A stretch of DNA of 64,000 nt. It comes from Cristatella mucedo (lineage: Eukaryota; Bryozoa; Phylactolaemata; Cristatellidae). The stretch lies in contig WPIO01000005.1 of NCBI GenBank assembly GCA_009760855.2, positions 6,722,001 to 6,786,000 of the forward strand. The letters are read 5' to 3'. Below, in pieces: positions 29,271 to 40,904 of this stretch (position 1 is the first letter of the stretch; every line of letters begins with the position of its first letter). Below the pieces are notes generated by a model that saw nothing but the letters and a program-made list of their open reading frames with translations, ran no database searches and was not told the DNA's origin. Position numbers and translations under genes: made by a program.

Positions 29271-29351
29271 GACGGGTAGCCCCAGGTGGCGCTCAGACTC
29301 GCCAGCCTGAAGGATTGGCAGCCTGTCCACTCGGCCAGCCGCCTACCCGTC
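29271..29351 (-). repeat. 81-bp tRNA-Ser-like element with perfect 9-bp closing stem
   Basis: On the minus strand, GACGGGTAG at the 5' end pairs perfectly with CTACCCGTC at the 3' end. Inside is CTGGCCGAGTGGACAGGC, an exact pol III A box typical of tRNA-Ser and tRNA-Leu. The B-box region (TGGCGAGTCTGAGCGCCA) is poor. It may be a tRNA pseudogene, a SINE head or a small fold-back element, but not a confident functional tRNA. Confidence 0.5.
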
Positions 29352-29793
29352 GTTCGTCGGAGCGGGGCGGATGATTTCTAGTTAACCGGTGACAACGGCT
29401 ATTGTGGTTCGGTAACTAATTGCTGGAAAGATACAGGCTTGCCGGCTTCATCCAAACAGCAGGACCTGCGCCTTGTATCTTTAGAAAACTCATGTTTGTC
29501 TAGCACTAGGAATCTTCCAATGCACTTTAGGTCCTCACAATTAATAGTACTACGACTTTTGTAATGCATCTAATGGGAAGTAAATCTTTGTATACAACTA
29601 GCCACTTAGCAGGTGCTGCATAGTAGGACAATAAATTGGCAGCCGCTTTGAATACGACCCTAGCAGAAATTTGAAAAGTCAGAACTTTTAGAAACTGAGT
29701 CTTGCGGCTATGACGTTTGGAAAGAACTAAGCGGCTACCACAGCGCTCATAACGCTGCTATACCCAGCCGATGCGTGTAAAATATATATATAT
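29352..29793. other. Unassigned sequence
   Basis: No gene seen. It ends in a short (AT)n run at about 29781-29795 that abuts the 99-bp repeat. Confidence 0.3.
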
Positions 29794-29893
29794 ATTGATT
29801 GCCTGTCTACTCCACAATTTCCTTTTTAATGCTCTACCCTCAGGTCAAAAACTATGGCATGTGGCCCTTACAGTCAGAAACTCGTGTCAAAAT
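29794..29893 (+). repeat. 99-bp dispersed repeat, copy 2
   Basis: Near-identical to 26959-27057, with a few substitutions (for example CTCAGGTCAAAAACTATGGC here against CTCATATTACAACTATGGC). It abuts the 3' side of a minus-strand LINE-A fragment. Confidence 0.8.
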
Positions 29894-30660
29894 GTATAGC
29901 CTTTCTAATTTCGGAACTGTACTTGGTTTGCCAATAACTAGTAAGTTAGTTTCATCATCATTCAATTTAAGAAAATTTGCTGCCATCCATGTGGATGTCA
30001 TCAATACATGCAGTAAGGGAGTTGAAAGAATTCGAGGTGCTTGAAGACTGGGAGGGATCAAAGCAAAGGTACAACTGAGTGTCATTCGCGTAGAAGTGAA
30101 AGCCTAGATTGTGCTTGGCAATCACTCCGGCAAGAGGGAGAGTATCAAACGTGAAAATAACCCGACCCAGCACGGAGCCCTGTGGTGCCTCATAATTCGA
30201 CGCTACCTCGGATTATCTTTGTCCATTCACATCAATATTAAGGAGTCTCCCACTGAGATAGGACCTGAACCATTGCAGAACAGTGCCAATGGTGCCCAGA
30301 TGAGAAGAGAGGTGCAAAGGAAAGACTTGGTGATCGATAATGTAAAGCGCCTAGAAAGAGATTAAGTTCTCTGAGGGCGCTTTATCAAGTACATTATTAT
30401 TATTGTTTTTATTATAATACCGAAAGCTGCCGAAATATCGAGCAAAACAAGCAGAGATACTCAATCCATGTCTGCATCCCTCAGTGGGTCATTGCACACC
30501 TGAAGCAATGCCCACTCTGTGGAGTAATTAGCTCTAAAGCCAGACTGGAACTTACGAGTAACGGTAACGGTTGAAGGCGTTCAGCAGTATCCAAGGCGTA
30601 CAGCAACTTCCGTAAGGCTCAATGGCCTAGAAGAAAATTCAACTGCAATGGCGAAGCAGC
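29894..30660 (-). mobile_element. LINE-A reverse transcriptase fragment, interrupted
   Basis: The minus strand encodes the same RT stretch as 36650-37240. It includes FQSGFRANYSTE (near 30550), VSLLVLLDISAAF, and, beyond the interruption, the NDTQLYLCFDPSQSSSTSNS region (near 30080). It then ends at the codon region for GKPSTVPKLERL. A LINE-A tail inserted at 30341-30418 splits it. Many substitutions and stops are present, and it is truncated at both ends. Confidence 0.75.
30341..30418 (+). mobile_element. LINE-A tail nested in LINE-A
   Basis: A + strand copy of only the 3' stem-loop and ATT tail (ATGTAAAGCGCCTAGAAAG to ATTATTATTATTG) lies within the minus-strand LINE-A fragment. It breaks the RT coding sequence between the codons for DTIDH and the preceding SAAF. 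It carries no coding sequence of its own. Confidence 0.75.
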
Positions 30661-30933
30661 AACCTCTGTAGCTCAACAGACTGCGTATTTTAGAGTAAAG
30701 CTTTCAAAAGCCTTAGTAAGAGATAATCACCTTGTCTGTTCCAAGCTGCTTGAATTCGCGAGCCGCGAATCGTGAGCATCGGTCACAATCTGGCTGATTT
30801 AGCTATCCATCCTTCTAGAACTTCGCAGAATTTAGAAAGTGTCACACTTGGATAGAAATCGATCCCATGAAAGAGAAGCTAGCGCGTGAAGTAAATAAAT
30901 GTGTGACTATCACTCAATAGAATTCTGCCAACA

Positions 30934-31062
30934 TGGTTTGGCCCACTGGCTAAGGTGGTCGCCTCGATCAAGGCCTGGCCTATCGCATGGATTCAAGCCC
31001 CGTTGCTTAGGTGAAGCACCTGAATAGAAATTAGGTTCTCTTAGGGTACTAAGCAGATTATT
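30934..31062 (+). mobile_element. tRNA-derived SINE with LINE-A-like tail
   Basis: The head TGGTTTGGCCCACTGGCTAA, then GGTGGTCGCC, carries the A box. GGATTCAAGCCCC is the B box. The body ends in GTGAAGCACCTGAATAGAAA and TTCTCTTAGGGTACT, the LINE-A-type stem-loop. An AT microsatellite follows the 3' end. Confidence 0.8.
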
Positions 31063-31074
31063 TCTATATGTATA

Positions 31075-31077
31075 TCG

Positions 31078-31140
<63 letters not shown>
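31075..31140. repeat. (AT)n microsatellite
   Basis: Nearly perfect AT run directly 3' of a SINE. It probably grew from the element's A/T-rich tail. Confidence 0.95.
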
Positions 31141-31141
<1 letters not shown>

Positions 31142-33071
31142 CAGAGAGAAAAATTGGAAACAGAGAAAAAGTGGTTCAGTTACTTCCCCGGAGGCATTCG
31201 CTGAGTACTCCACACACCTCAATATCTCCGAAAGAATTAAGCTAAGTGCTGGAGTACCGTGCTTTTGAACTCGGTGTTTTAGCTACATACAGATTGTTCC
31301 ATAAAGATTTGTTCTGCAGTGATAGAAAATGCATAAATACTAATCATACGAATACTAGCGATCCAGCGAGGTTAGCGGGGTCAGAGGACATTCAGGCCTG
31401 CGCATACAAAGAAAATGCAGGTGTTTGAGTGAAATTTCGTAAGGACTGGCAAGTGGTTACAATACTAAAACAAATAGAACGCACTATACGAGAACGCTAT
31501 CTGTTTTGTATCCACAGCGCTGGCTTACACTTCTTCCGAGATTGGATTGCATTAGTCTCTAGGGCTAGGATAACTAGCATCCGACCTGATATCTGGACGT
31601 GCTGTGGTACTTTCCGCAGTTACAATGAATGATCTTATGCTACAAGTCTGATTTCTGCAATCCTATCCTCTCCGACTGCCCTCTGCGTCGGAGATCAGTA
31701 AGTTCCACGCTTAACTATGGCATGGTTCCTGTAAGCCTCCGGCAGCATACTTTAGCAGCTTTCTGCTAACTTTCGCCAGCTCGCCGCAGTGATGGCTCTT
31801 GACTAGTAGACTAACTAAGAGACGCTAGTATTTAGAACCAAATTAAGAATGATAAAAAAACGCACGTACTCTTTCATAAATGCTATGACGGATATTATTA
31901 TTGGGAAATGAAATGTAGCAATGCTGTGACGGTCGTATAATTCATAACGGGAGAATTCGATGCCTTCCACGATGCAGATTGTTCTTTACTGTATATTGTT
32001 CCAGAAACCTCAGCAGGTATGCTGTTTATGAAATTTTGTCATATACCCTTGCTCTTACTCGTCACGGGGCATTTATTTCGCTGAGCTGCTTGAACATCGC
32101 CCAGACGTCATTAGCAGGGTATTTCAGCCGTAGGCTTCAGCAGATACAGTGCTTAACCTCCTAGCCAAACGGGCTGCTCTAAATGGCCAATTATCTCGTT
32201 GGTAAAATGTTCTTTTGCATATTGAAATCGCTGCAATAAAGCTTCAACTACGAGTTCCCACCCAAGAATGCTACCAAGTGAGCAGGTTGCTCGCAGGTGC
32301 TCATACAGCAAAGGCTCATCGACTCAGTCCACCGGCTAGGGGGCATATCACAGAATGTCACAGCAGGCTAGGGGGTAGGTCACAGAAGCAACCTCTTAGC
32401 ATTATGCGTGGTGGGGCCGCCAGAATCCTCAGACTGAAAATCATTAGTATATTGTACGATTCATTTTTACGAGCATTGCACGCCGGCACTAAATCTATAA
32501 ATACATGACCTTTTTATCCGCAGTAGGTGTCTACTCTCGCTCTTGAATGCTAGCAACCGTAGCTGAGCTCATATCGACAGAGTCATATGCGATCGTTCGC
32601 ATCAGCTGGAACACACTGGAACTGAAATTGTGCTTGTAGCAACGACCTCTCAGCAGCTGAGCTCTCGCCGACATTGACAAGGAAACTTCAACCGCCAACC
32701 GGCTCTGAAAAGATTTGAATGTGCACAAAATACACACAAACCATTTCATAATAATTGCATAGTTGAACAGTTAGGACTGCCATGCTCTTGCTGAGAAAGC
32801 GCAGACAAAATCAGGACTGACTTTCAATTGCCCTTAAAACAAGCTTATTATAATCAGTGGCACCAATCCAGCCTAACCGTGTGTGGCTTGAGTTTAGCTT
32901 CTGCAAGAACTTGTTGAAATTCCACATGCATATATTAAATGCGCTTATGTTAACGAGAAGCAGTCTCCTTAACCATACCCAGGTCAGCATCCGAACTACA
33001 TGTAAATGCAATAATAATAAAATCGTTAATTGAGCTTCTTAGTAGCTAGATTTTAAAGTAATGTATTTTAA
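31141..33071. other. Unassigned intergenic sequence
   Basis: No gene, RNA or repeat family recognised. Near 32336-32376 the phrase GGCTAGGGGGCATATCACAG recurs in altered form (GGCTAGGGGGTAGGTCACAG), a small local duplication. Confidence 0.3.
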
Positions 33072-33630
33072 TGTGTCTCCGTCTGTAACTCCGTTAAGCC
33101 AGAACGACTATGTGGGTGTTACGCATGAGAGTTTTGTATAACACACTCACAGCCTAAGCGGCTTTCGGTATGCATTCGGTAGCCAACACACTTCCTCTCA
33201 CTCAACAAAGAGAAAGTTGGAAGCATAGCCGAGTCGGAAAACATTTGATGCAGTGAGTAGCATGGAATTAGCAGCTCAGGGCGGATGTAAAGGATGAGCC
33301 ATAGTCGGTAGCAGGAGAGGAGTTGTCGTTGCGTAAGAATCGTGGAAGCGAGTTCCAGCCCAGGACCTGCAGAGCAAAGACTTCTGTCGCCAACGGTCTG
33401 TAAATGGAGGAATGGAAAAACTAATGTACTGTCCGTACAGGACCTGCTGGCATGAGGAGGCTGAAACTCCAGCAGTTAAGCTAGGTATGGAGGAGCCAAG
33501 CTGTGAGGGCCTTGTGGGTCAGCTTAAGAACTTTGCTCTGTATCCGTTGATCAACCGGCAGCCATCCTAGCTCTTTTAGCAAAGGAGACACGTGGTAAAA
33601 CCTCTGGGATTTTCAAACTAGCATTGCAGC
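33072..33630 (-). mobile_element. LINE-B 3' end, longest C-terminal copy
   Basis: The minus strand reads LKELGWLPVDQRIQSKVLKL, THKAL and WNSLPRFLRN, then the same 3' region as 22495-22745. The 3' UTR ends in GGAGTTACAGACGGAGACAC. It is frameshifted relative to the 38666 copy. The sequence between about 33500 and 33600 extends the LINE-B homology upstream of the conserved LPV block. Confidence 0.75.
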
Positions 33631-36579
33631 CATATACATAGCCATCTACAGCGGCCTAGTTGCTTGAACGGTCAAAAGGAATAACAATAAATTAAGCCAA
33701 CACGGAACTAAGGAGCTAGTTAAATCTTTTGCAAGTCACTGGGGAAGACAACTCCTAATCTTGGATAGGGATCGGACGTGATGGCTAGTTGTTGAAGCAG
33801 TATTCTGAATGTACTTCTCCATGGAAACCCCCTAACCGAACTCATCGCCGCCCTTTACCTGCATTAAATTCAAGTCCACCTTTAAGCCCGTCACAAGTGA
33901 ACTCACCTCAAAGTTTGGCCCTCATTATACCAAGACAAGTGACCCTATGGAACCTACACCTACGGTTATACTTCTGAGATACTTTGATTTTGCTGTTACT
34001 TTGATCAATCTGGATCATAACAATGTCTGTACATCTGTTGTTGTCCTGACTTCATCAAAGAATATCTGTTTTAACATTGCGCAATTTTGGAGTAAATATA
34101 GGACCCTGGAAAATTCCGAAATGTTTACCCAGTCTGTCTCATGTCATTATAATTAAATTCACTGAAATGAGTATCGGATCAGCTATGCTGGCTAACGATG
34201 TCTCTATCTATTTAGTGAGGCCATCTGCAATTATGTTGGAAAAGGATGAAAAATGATCATTCGTAATCCTTCAAGTAATAGCCATGAAAGTACTTAAGAT
34301 GTTTTTACTAGTGTTTCAATTTTTGAGGCACTTCCATTTAAATAAGAAAAATAGATGCAGGAATTTTATATAAAACGTGAGTTAGCATGATTATATCCTC
34401 TGCCATCATCTGTCAAGGGTTCATTACCTGTGGACGACTCGATGTAATTTAGTCTGTAGCTGCGATATTTCTTAGAAGAATTTACAATGTTGTCCATGAT
34501 GGATGAGCGAAATTTAGAGACAAGCTAAACCCTGTTTCCACTAAGGGCAAGAATTAGAATGTATACCTTTTCTCATGTAACTAAGGAATTTTCCGTTCGT
34601 CAGGAAAGACTTATTCCCGACGGGTGGTACTCAATCTACATAAATCAGCAGCCCCTCACTTCTTCACGGTATTACGAAAGGCAATGTGCATAATGCGACA
34701 TTCATGCCGGCGGCAGAGGGATCTGATTTTGTGCATGTAGATCTACAGGAGCAAGCGCTACATAGGTCTGTGAGACTACCTTCCGCTAAAGCTGACTTTC
34801 GCTAAGGATCTGGTCATCAACCTGGGAGTGCTAAGAAGAGGATCGAGCCAGTAGCTGCTTAATTGAATTGAAAATGATGACAATTTAAGAGCAAGATGGA
34901 GTTCAGATTGGCTACTTGAGAGCAGGGCTGAGCATCCTAAAGAACAGTCTAGTTTTAAGTCCGGGGCAGTGAGTTATATCTTAAAGTGATTACGGCACCC
35001 TAATTCGCTGGGTGATCTCGTTTTAAGTGCACCTCGAGCGCTTGTCTTTGGCCGAAAGCTCCGAGATGAGTACTTACTCTTTGATACAGCGCCACCGCCA
35101 TTCGTTCGCTGTGGGAGTTCTCGTTTTACATTATCTAACACAAACTGGGCAATTGGATTCCATGAATCATACTGCATTGCAGTGAGAGCAAGCCATTATG
35201 ACACCAGTCTGTTTCAAGGATGAATATAGCTCAACTCGGAGTGCGTATTCGTGGAGCTACATTATCACTTGTGGAGATTAAAGCCGCGAAGTCATATCGT
35301 ATGCTATTCCTTGCTTTTTTAAATTAATAAGCGTCTCCTTTGCTGGCTCTCATCCTTTCAAGCTTCAGATTAAACCATGCGGAAGTACAGAGCAACAGGG
35401 CTTCTTTGCTTGGGAAAATTATTTATTAATTCAGAATGAATTATCAGATTATAATAACATAATATATTATAATATACTATATAACAATATACAATATATA
35501 TATATATATATGTGTGTGTGTACAATCTAATATTATCTTTATCAGAATGAAAGCATTGCAAAAAGCAGTATCTGCACCATTGCAATGTAGGGCAGTGCTC
35601 AATAGATCTGAAAAATAGCGACAGTGATTTCGCACACGGGTGCCCTTCGCATAATTTGGTGCAAAAACATCTGAAAACATTTGGTTTGCTGTGGAGCTCT
35701 ATGACCTAATGGTAGTAGGCCTTTGTTTAAATGCATGCGATTAGTATACGTAGCTAGTGAAACCCTCTAGAAGGTAGAATCTACAGTGGTGTTCAGATCG
35801 TGCGTTCTTTCAGCTGTTCTGATTTGTTCTGAGTTTACATTGAGCCCACTGGCATCTGTTGCTCAGCTAGTGAAATTATTGTCACCACACTTGAGACCAA
35901 GGCTAATTATGCGGCCCGAGCCGATGCGAAAGGCTCAGGAAAACCGTCGCACACATGATTCAGCACAGATCCAACTATGCTTACCTTGGAATATTGTTTT
36001 CCTACAAGCCGGAGCAATTTATTAGGTAAATGAATTCACGCTGACTGGTAAGCGCCAGGAGCCCAACCACACGGCTGGCTTTTGACCACTTATCGAAGGT
36101 TAAATCGCTCAAACTGCAGTTGGGTTTGTCAACACAGTAAAAGGTAGCAAAAATAATAGAATTAATTTTTTGAAGGACACATTAAAAGGGAAGTCTTGTG
36201 ATCTATCTTACGTTTTGCTGGAACCACTGTACTCGAGTATGCTCATGGAGCATTCCTGGCCGCCATGATTTTCTGGAGCCCTTCAATCTGGAGAGTTCAG
36301 GACAGTGCGAGACAATGAGAGACAGTGCGAGACAATGATGAGTCAGGCTAATGACGTACTTCGAATTTAAAAGGCCGGATGCTAAGCCAGAGCCCAATGT
36401 TTTTCCTGCAAGACCTTCGAAATTTGTCTTTCCGGCGTATTTTTTTCTGCTCGTCATTAGAAGCAGGCCCTTTAGAACTTTACTTGGTTTCCATCGTTCC
36501 TAGAACTCGTTTTAATAAAGACGCCCAGCCAGTATTTTGGTAACCAGCCGAACTCTGAACTCAGCTGATCAGAACTTCT
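33631..36579. other. Unassigned; small tandem repeats
   Basis: No gene is confirmed. A minus-strand open frame at 34974-35177 has protein-like composition and an acceptor-like CTCTCACTGCAATGCAG just upstream, but no known domain. An AT/GT microsatellite lies at about 35492-35521. A 20-bp unit beginning GACAGTGCGAGACAATGA is duplicated at 36301-36340. Confidence 0.3.
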
Positions 36580-38150
36580 GTCCATGGTGAAATGGCAAAA
36601 AAGACACTTGAACGGGTCGTGGCAGACTAGCTAAACTCATATATCGAAACCTCACACCTTGCTAGTAAGTTCCAGTCCGGCTTTAGAGCTAATCACTCCA
36701 CAGAGTCAGTATTGCTTAGGGTATACAACGACCTACTTAGGAATGCAGACATGGGTAGAGTGTCTCTGCTTGTTCTGCTCGATCTTTCGGCAGCTTTTGA
36801 CACCATCGATCATAAAGTTCTTCTAGAGCGCCTCTCATCTCGTTTGGGCATCACTGGCACTGCTCTGCAGTGGTTCAGGTCCTATCTCAGTGGGAGACTC
36901 CAGAGTATTGACGTGAATGGACAAAGATCATCTGAATTACCTCTGAAATATGGAGTACCTCAGGGCTCTGTGCTAGGTCCGGTTCTTTTCACGGTTTATA
37001 TTCTCCCTCTTGCTGATGTAATTGCCAAGCACAATCTAGGCTTTCACTTCTATGCGGATGACACTCAGTTGTACCTTTGCTTTGATCCCTCCCAGCCTTC
37101 GAGCACCTCAAATTCTCTCAACTCACTTGCTGCATGCATTGATGACATCCGCACATGGATGGCTGCAAATTTTCTAAAACTAAACGATGACAAAACTATC
37201 TTACTAGTTATGGGCAAACCCAGTGTGATTCAGAGATTGGAAAGGCTGTCTCTCTAAATTGGCTCTGCCAGCATATCTGCAGTTGAATCAGCTCGAAATC
37301 TAGGTGTCATATTCCAAAGCGACCTCTCGTTAGACGACCATATCAGATCCACAGTCAAATCTGCCATTTTTCAGCTTCATAATATTGCTAAAATTCGGGC
37401 TTGTTTAGATAAGGATGCCACGTCTAAGTTGGTCCATGCATTCGTTACATCTCGTCTCGACTTCTGCAACTCACTGCTTACTGGCCTACCAGCATGTGCG
37501 ATCAGGCGATTGCAGCTGGTGCAAAACTCCACAGCTAGGCTTGTCTGTCGTGAGCTTCGCAGTTGCCACATTACTCCACTTGTCGCCGACCTGCACTGGC
37601 TACCAGTCAAGCAACGGATTGACTTCAAGGTTTTGTCGCTCACTTTTAGTTTCCTTCATTCTATGGCTCCTGCCTATCTCTCCGACATACTCCCCGATCA
37701 GGCCAAGCATCGTACCACCCGCTTTTCGGAATCCAACAGTCTAGAAATACCTCGTACAAACCTCAAATCCTTTGTAGACCGTGCATTTAATTCGTATGCT
37801 CCCAAAGCCTGGAACTCCCTCCCGACCTGCGTCAGAACATCCCCTGACCTGACCACATTTAAAAGGATCTTAAAAACACACCTATTTAGGACAGCATTTA
37901 GTGGGTCTCTATGATTCGTCCTTCACGTGCTTATGCGTGCTGACACTGTGCATGCTGCCACTAACCACATTTGCATGCTGACCCTGTGCATGTCACTCCT
38001 AACCATGTTATTCATCTTGGTTGTTTTTCAAGCATGATTTTACTTACCATTTAATTGCATTTCCCTTTGCAGCAAATGTAAAGCGCCTAGAAAGAGATTG
38101 ACTTCTCTGGGGGCGCTTTATCAAGTACATTGTTATTATTATCAAGTACA
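36580..38150 (+). mobile_element. LINE-A (L2/CR1-like), best copy: RT, C-terminal domain, 3' UTR
   Basis: It is 5'-truncated within the RT N-terminus (KTLERVVAD). One frame runs from about 36634 to 37914. It includes FQSGFRANHSTES, LLDLSAAFDTIDHKVLLERL, YGVPQGSVLGPVLFTVY, the catalytic FHFYADDTQLYLCF, and FLKLNDDKT. The C-terminal region follows (LVHAFVTSRLDFCNSLL, LHWLPVKQRIDFKVL, PKAWNSLPTC). A single TAA at 37255-37257 interrupts it, and a TAG lies near 36631. The 3' UTR of about 200 bp ends in the AAAGCGCC/GGCGCTTT stem-loop and a short ATT tail. This is the youngest-looking LINE in the window but cannot act alone. Confidence 0.9.
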
Positions 38151-38319
38151 TTTTTTTAATGGCTCATAATCTTCACGAAAGAGCAAGGTTATTCATTCGA
38201 AACTCTTAAAAATTAAGCATTCCACTTTAAGGTTTTGTCGCTCAATTTTAGGTTCCTTCATTTTTTAGCTACAATGTGTGCCATTCTCCTCATTCTCATC
38301 AAAAATCACCTGCGAATTG

Positions 38320-38665
38320 CAAAATCTGGAGACCTTTGACCTCGATACTGTCCTTACAACAATATCTGCTTCGCCTCTGCTGCTCAATCCTCTTTCCGAC
38401 CTGTCATCATTGGTAGATTGATACAACACGACACTAGCTGACATGATCGACGAGTTTGCACCTATGACTAAGGGCACCGTGTGCCCTCGCCCAGACGATC
38501 CATGGCTTACCGCATAACTGACTGTCCATCAACAGGCATATGAGGACTACTGTAGATCGTACCAATCGATCCTAGCAAAGGCCAAGTCTAGCTTCTACAA
38601 CAACATTGTTGAATCGCAGATGCTCAATCCAAAAATGCTGGTGTCGACGGTCAACTATCTCCTTA
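38320..38665 (+). mobile_element. LINE linker region (EN-RT junction)
   Basis: It reads FDLDTVLTTISASPLLLNPL, then DEFAPMTKGTVCPRPDDPWL and YEDYCRSYQSILAKAKSSFY. This is the segment between endonuclease and RT in L2/CR1-type ORF2. It is closely similar to the minus-strand linker at 52713-53064. No RT follows: the sequence passes straight into LINE-B C-terminal sequence at about 38666. Confidence 0.75.
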
Positions 38666-39217
38666 ACCCAGAGGTCGGCAAACTTTTCGGACTGTTGGGA
38701 TGGTTGCCAGTTGAGCAAAGGATACGGAGCAACGTTCTTATGCTGACCCACAAGGCCCGCCACGGCTTGGCTCCTTCATACCTAGCTGAACTGCTGCATC
38801 AGTTTCAGCCTGTTCGTGCCCTCAGGTCATGTGTGGACAATAAATTAGCTGTCCCATTCCTCCGCTTAAAGACAGTTGGCGACAGAAGCTTTAGCTCTGC
38901 AGGTCCTAGACTGTGGAACTCGCTTCCACAATTCTTACGCAACGGCATCTACTCTCCAACTGCCGACTATGGCACATCTTTTTCCGCGGTCCTGAACTGC
39001 TACTTCTATGCTACTCACTACCTCAACTGCTCTCCTAACTCTGCTATGCTTCCCACTTTCTCTTTGTTGCGTGAGACGAAGTCTGTTGGCTACCGAATGC
39101 GTACCGAAAGCCGCTTAGGCTGTGAGTGTGCTATACAAAACTCTCCTGCGTAACGCCCACATGGTCTTTATGACTTTGTGGAGTTACTGACGGAGATACA
39201 TACATACATACATACAT
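38666..39217 (+). mobile_element. LINE-B C-terminal region and 3' end
   Basis: Open to the stop at 39151-39153, it encodes LGWLPVEQRI-like, LTHKARHGLAPSYLAELL, GDRSFSSAGPRLWNSLPQFL and YRMRTESRLGCECAIQNSPA. The 3' UTR is about 50 bp and ends in a (CATA)n tail at 39199-39217. LINE-B shares the C-terminal block layout with LINE-A but is clearly a separate family with a different 3' end. Confidence 0.85.
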
Positions 39218-40550
39218 TTTATTGAGGGAGATAGCGGCTGTAACTGGCATGTTCTCTGATGTAGAATGCGATGACAATTCATTCAAAGGAAGACAAGAGC
39301 AACACTAAGGGGTTCGTTTCCAAGCAATTCCCAACCTAAGACGATAATCAGCATCACCCATTTAGTCAAACCACATGAACTGAAAGAATTAGAAATAGAG
39401 ATGGGCAGTTTCAGACTCTCAACTTCTATATTAGGGTGTAGTTGACATCTCGGTCTGATAAAATGCATCAAGCTTCTAGTGGAAAACGTGGTCATGAATA
39501 ATACGTTCCTAGGATGTCATTCAGCAACCTTTTAAAGTGCCAAGCTCCCAGTAAGCGGGTTAGTGATGGATGATCTAATGCCTTCAAGAGATGTATTACC
39601 TTCGTGCGGCGGTGAGATACGATGCTGTGAGGACGAAGCCCCATGGCAAGGGCTGAACGACCATGTAAGCAGCAAGGACAGACGGTGAGCTTAGGACTGA
39701 GGTGTGGAAGAAGAGTAAATGCTAGCTGGTTTGTGTAGCCTCGTTTATTTATCAGCAGAAGATCCTTACCTAGTATCACCACTGCTTTCAGAAAACACTC
39801 GGCGATCGACCTCTGCAATACTCAAGCCCACGGCCTCAGTGGTGTGAAGTGCACTGCTTGAATAAAACTGGGATGTATGTGTTGATCACAAAGCTCGCGT
39901 ATACTTAGCGCATGTGCTAGCTGCAGGTCGAGCCGGTGGCTTTGAGCCGAAAAGAAAAGTTTCAGAATAATTTCCAGATTTGCTGCAGGACTGGTAGAAA
40001 CTACCGAGCATCTTAGGGTCTCAGTACCCCCTGCCTACTAATTTGCTGACCCTGGCTGGCAGCTAGCCAAGGGGCAGCAACCTATGGGTGGTTGCTGACA
40101 GCCGATACCTGCCGTTGCGGCTGTTTGTTAAGAGAGCTTCATTCGGCTGCTGCGAAGCGCAAGTGACTCCATACCTGGGCGTCTCCATAGCAATAGGCAA
40201 GTTGGCGGGATTTCCAGTAACTACATGCGGCTCATACATAACTTTCGACTCTGAGACAAAGCGAGCATACTGTTCCCTTCCAAACGAACGGCAGGATGGT
40301 TCGACAGACCGATTGACTTCAGTCGTAGGCTACGAAAACTGACTGATTGATGGGGTGATAGCAGGATACAGTAAGATTCTAATCGTAATAGTCCAAAGAA
40401 TGCCCACCGATATGTATTGGCTATCACAATGTCACTGCCCGGTCGAATCTAAAATCTCAGTGAAATACCTAAAGCACGGCGATGAAGTTAGGTAAAGGTA
40501 TAAGACTTATCTCTGTGGCTGGTTAGGATGCTGGGCCTTGCAATGGAGGA
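39218..40550. other. Unassigned intergenic sequence
   Basis: No recognised gene. A 108-codon minus-strand open frame at 39492-39818 shows no known motif. Confidence 0.3.
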
Positions 40551-40612
40551 TTAATAATAATAGTACGTTGCTTGCTTAGCACCCTAGGAGAAGTAAGCCT
40601 CCATCCGGACGT
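40551..40612 (-). mobile_element. Possible SINE/LINE-A tail fragment
   Basis: On the minus strand, GGATGGAGGCTTACTTCTCC, then TAGGGTGCTAAG and an ATTATTATT end, resemble the SINE tail (GAATAGAGATTAAGTTCTCTTAGGGTGC plus ATT). The match is short and weak. Confidence 0.35.
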
Positions 40613-40904
40613 TTGTTTATTGCCTGGGAGAGAGTGAGGTGCTCAGCATAGGTGGCCGATTGCCTGCTGCCTGCTGCCTGCATGCTGGTGCTCTGCTCGG
40701 AGGACCAGAATTAGGGCGAATCTCTTAGGAAGCGGCGCCTCTGCCACTAATCACCCCCACCCCATACGTCCCCAGCATTGGCGTCTCAGTGCACCTGCAC
40801 GGTTGCCAGTCGGGCCTTCACTGCTCGCCGAACTCCCTGTTTCCGTTAGTAACCGCTGGCTATGCCACTGCATTGCCTGCCTGTCAAGGCTGTTGTAATT
40901 TCAC

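Noticed and set aside
34974-35177. Minus-strand exon sharing the string QYDSW with a frame at 41939
   Set aside because: Five shared residues in otherwise unrelated sequences, and the phases do not join; treated as coincidence.
39492-39818. 108-codon minus-strand open frame
   Set aside because: No family, splice or repeat evidence.
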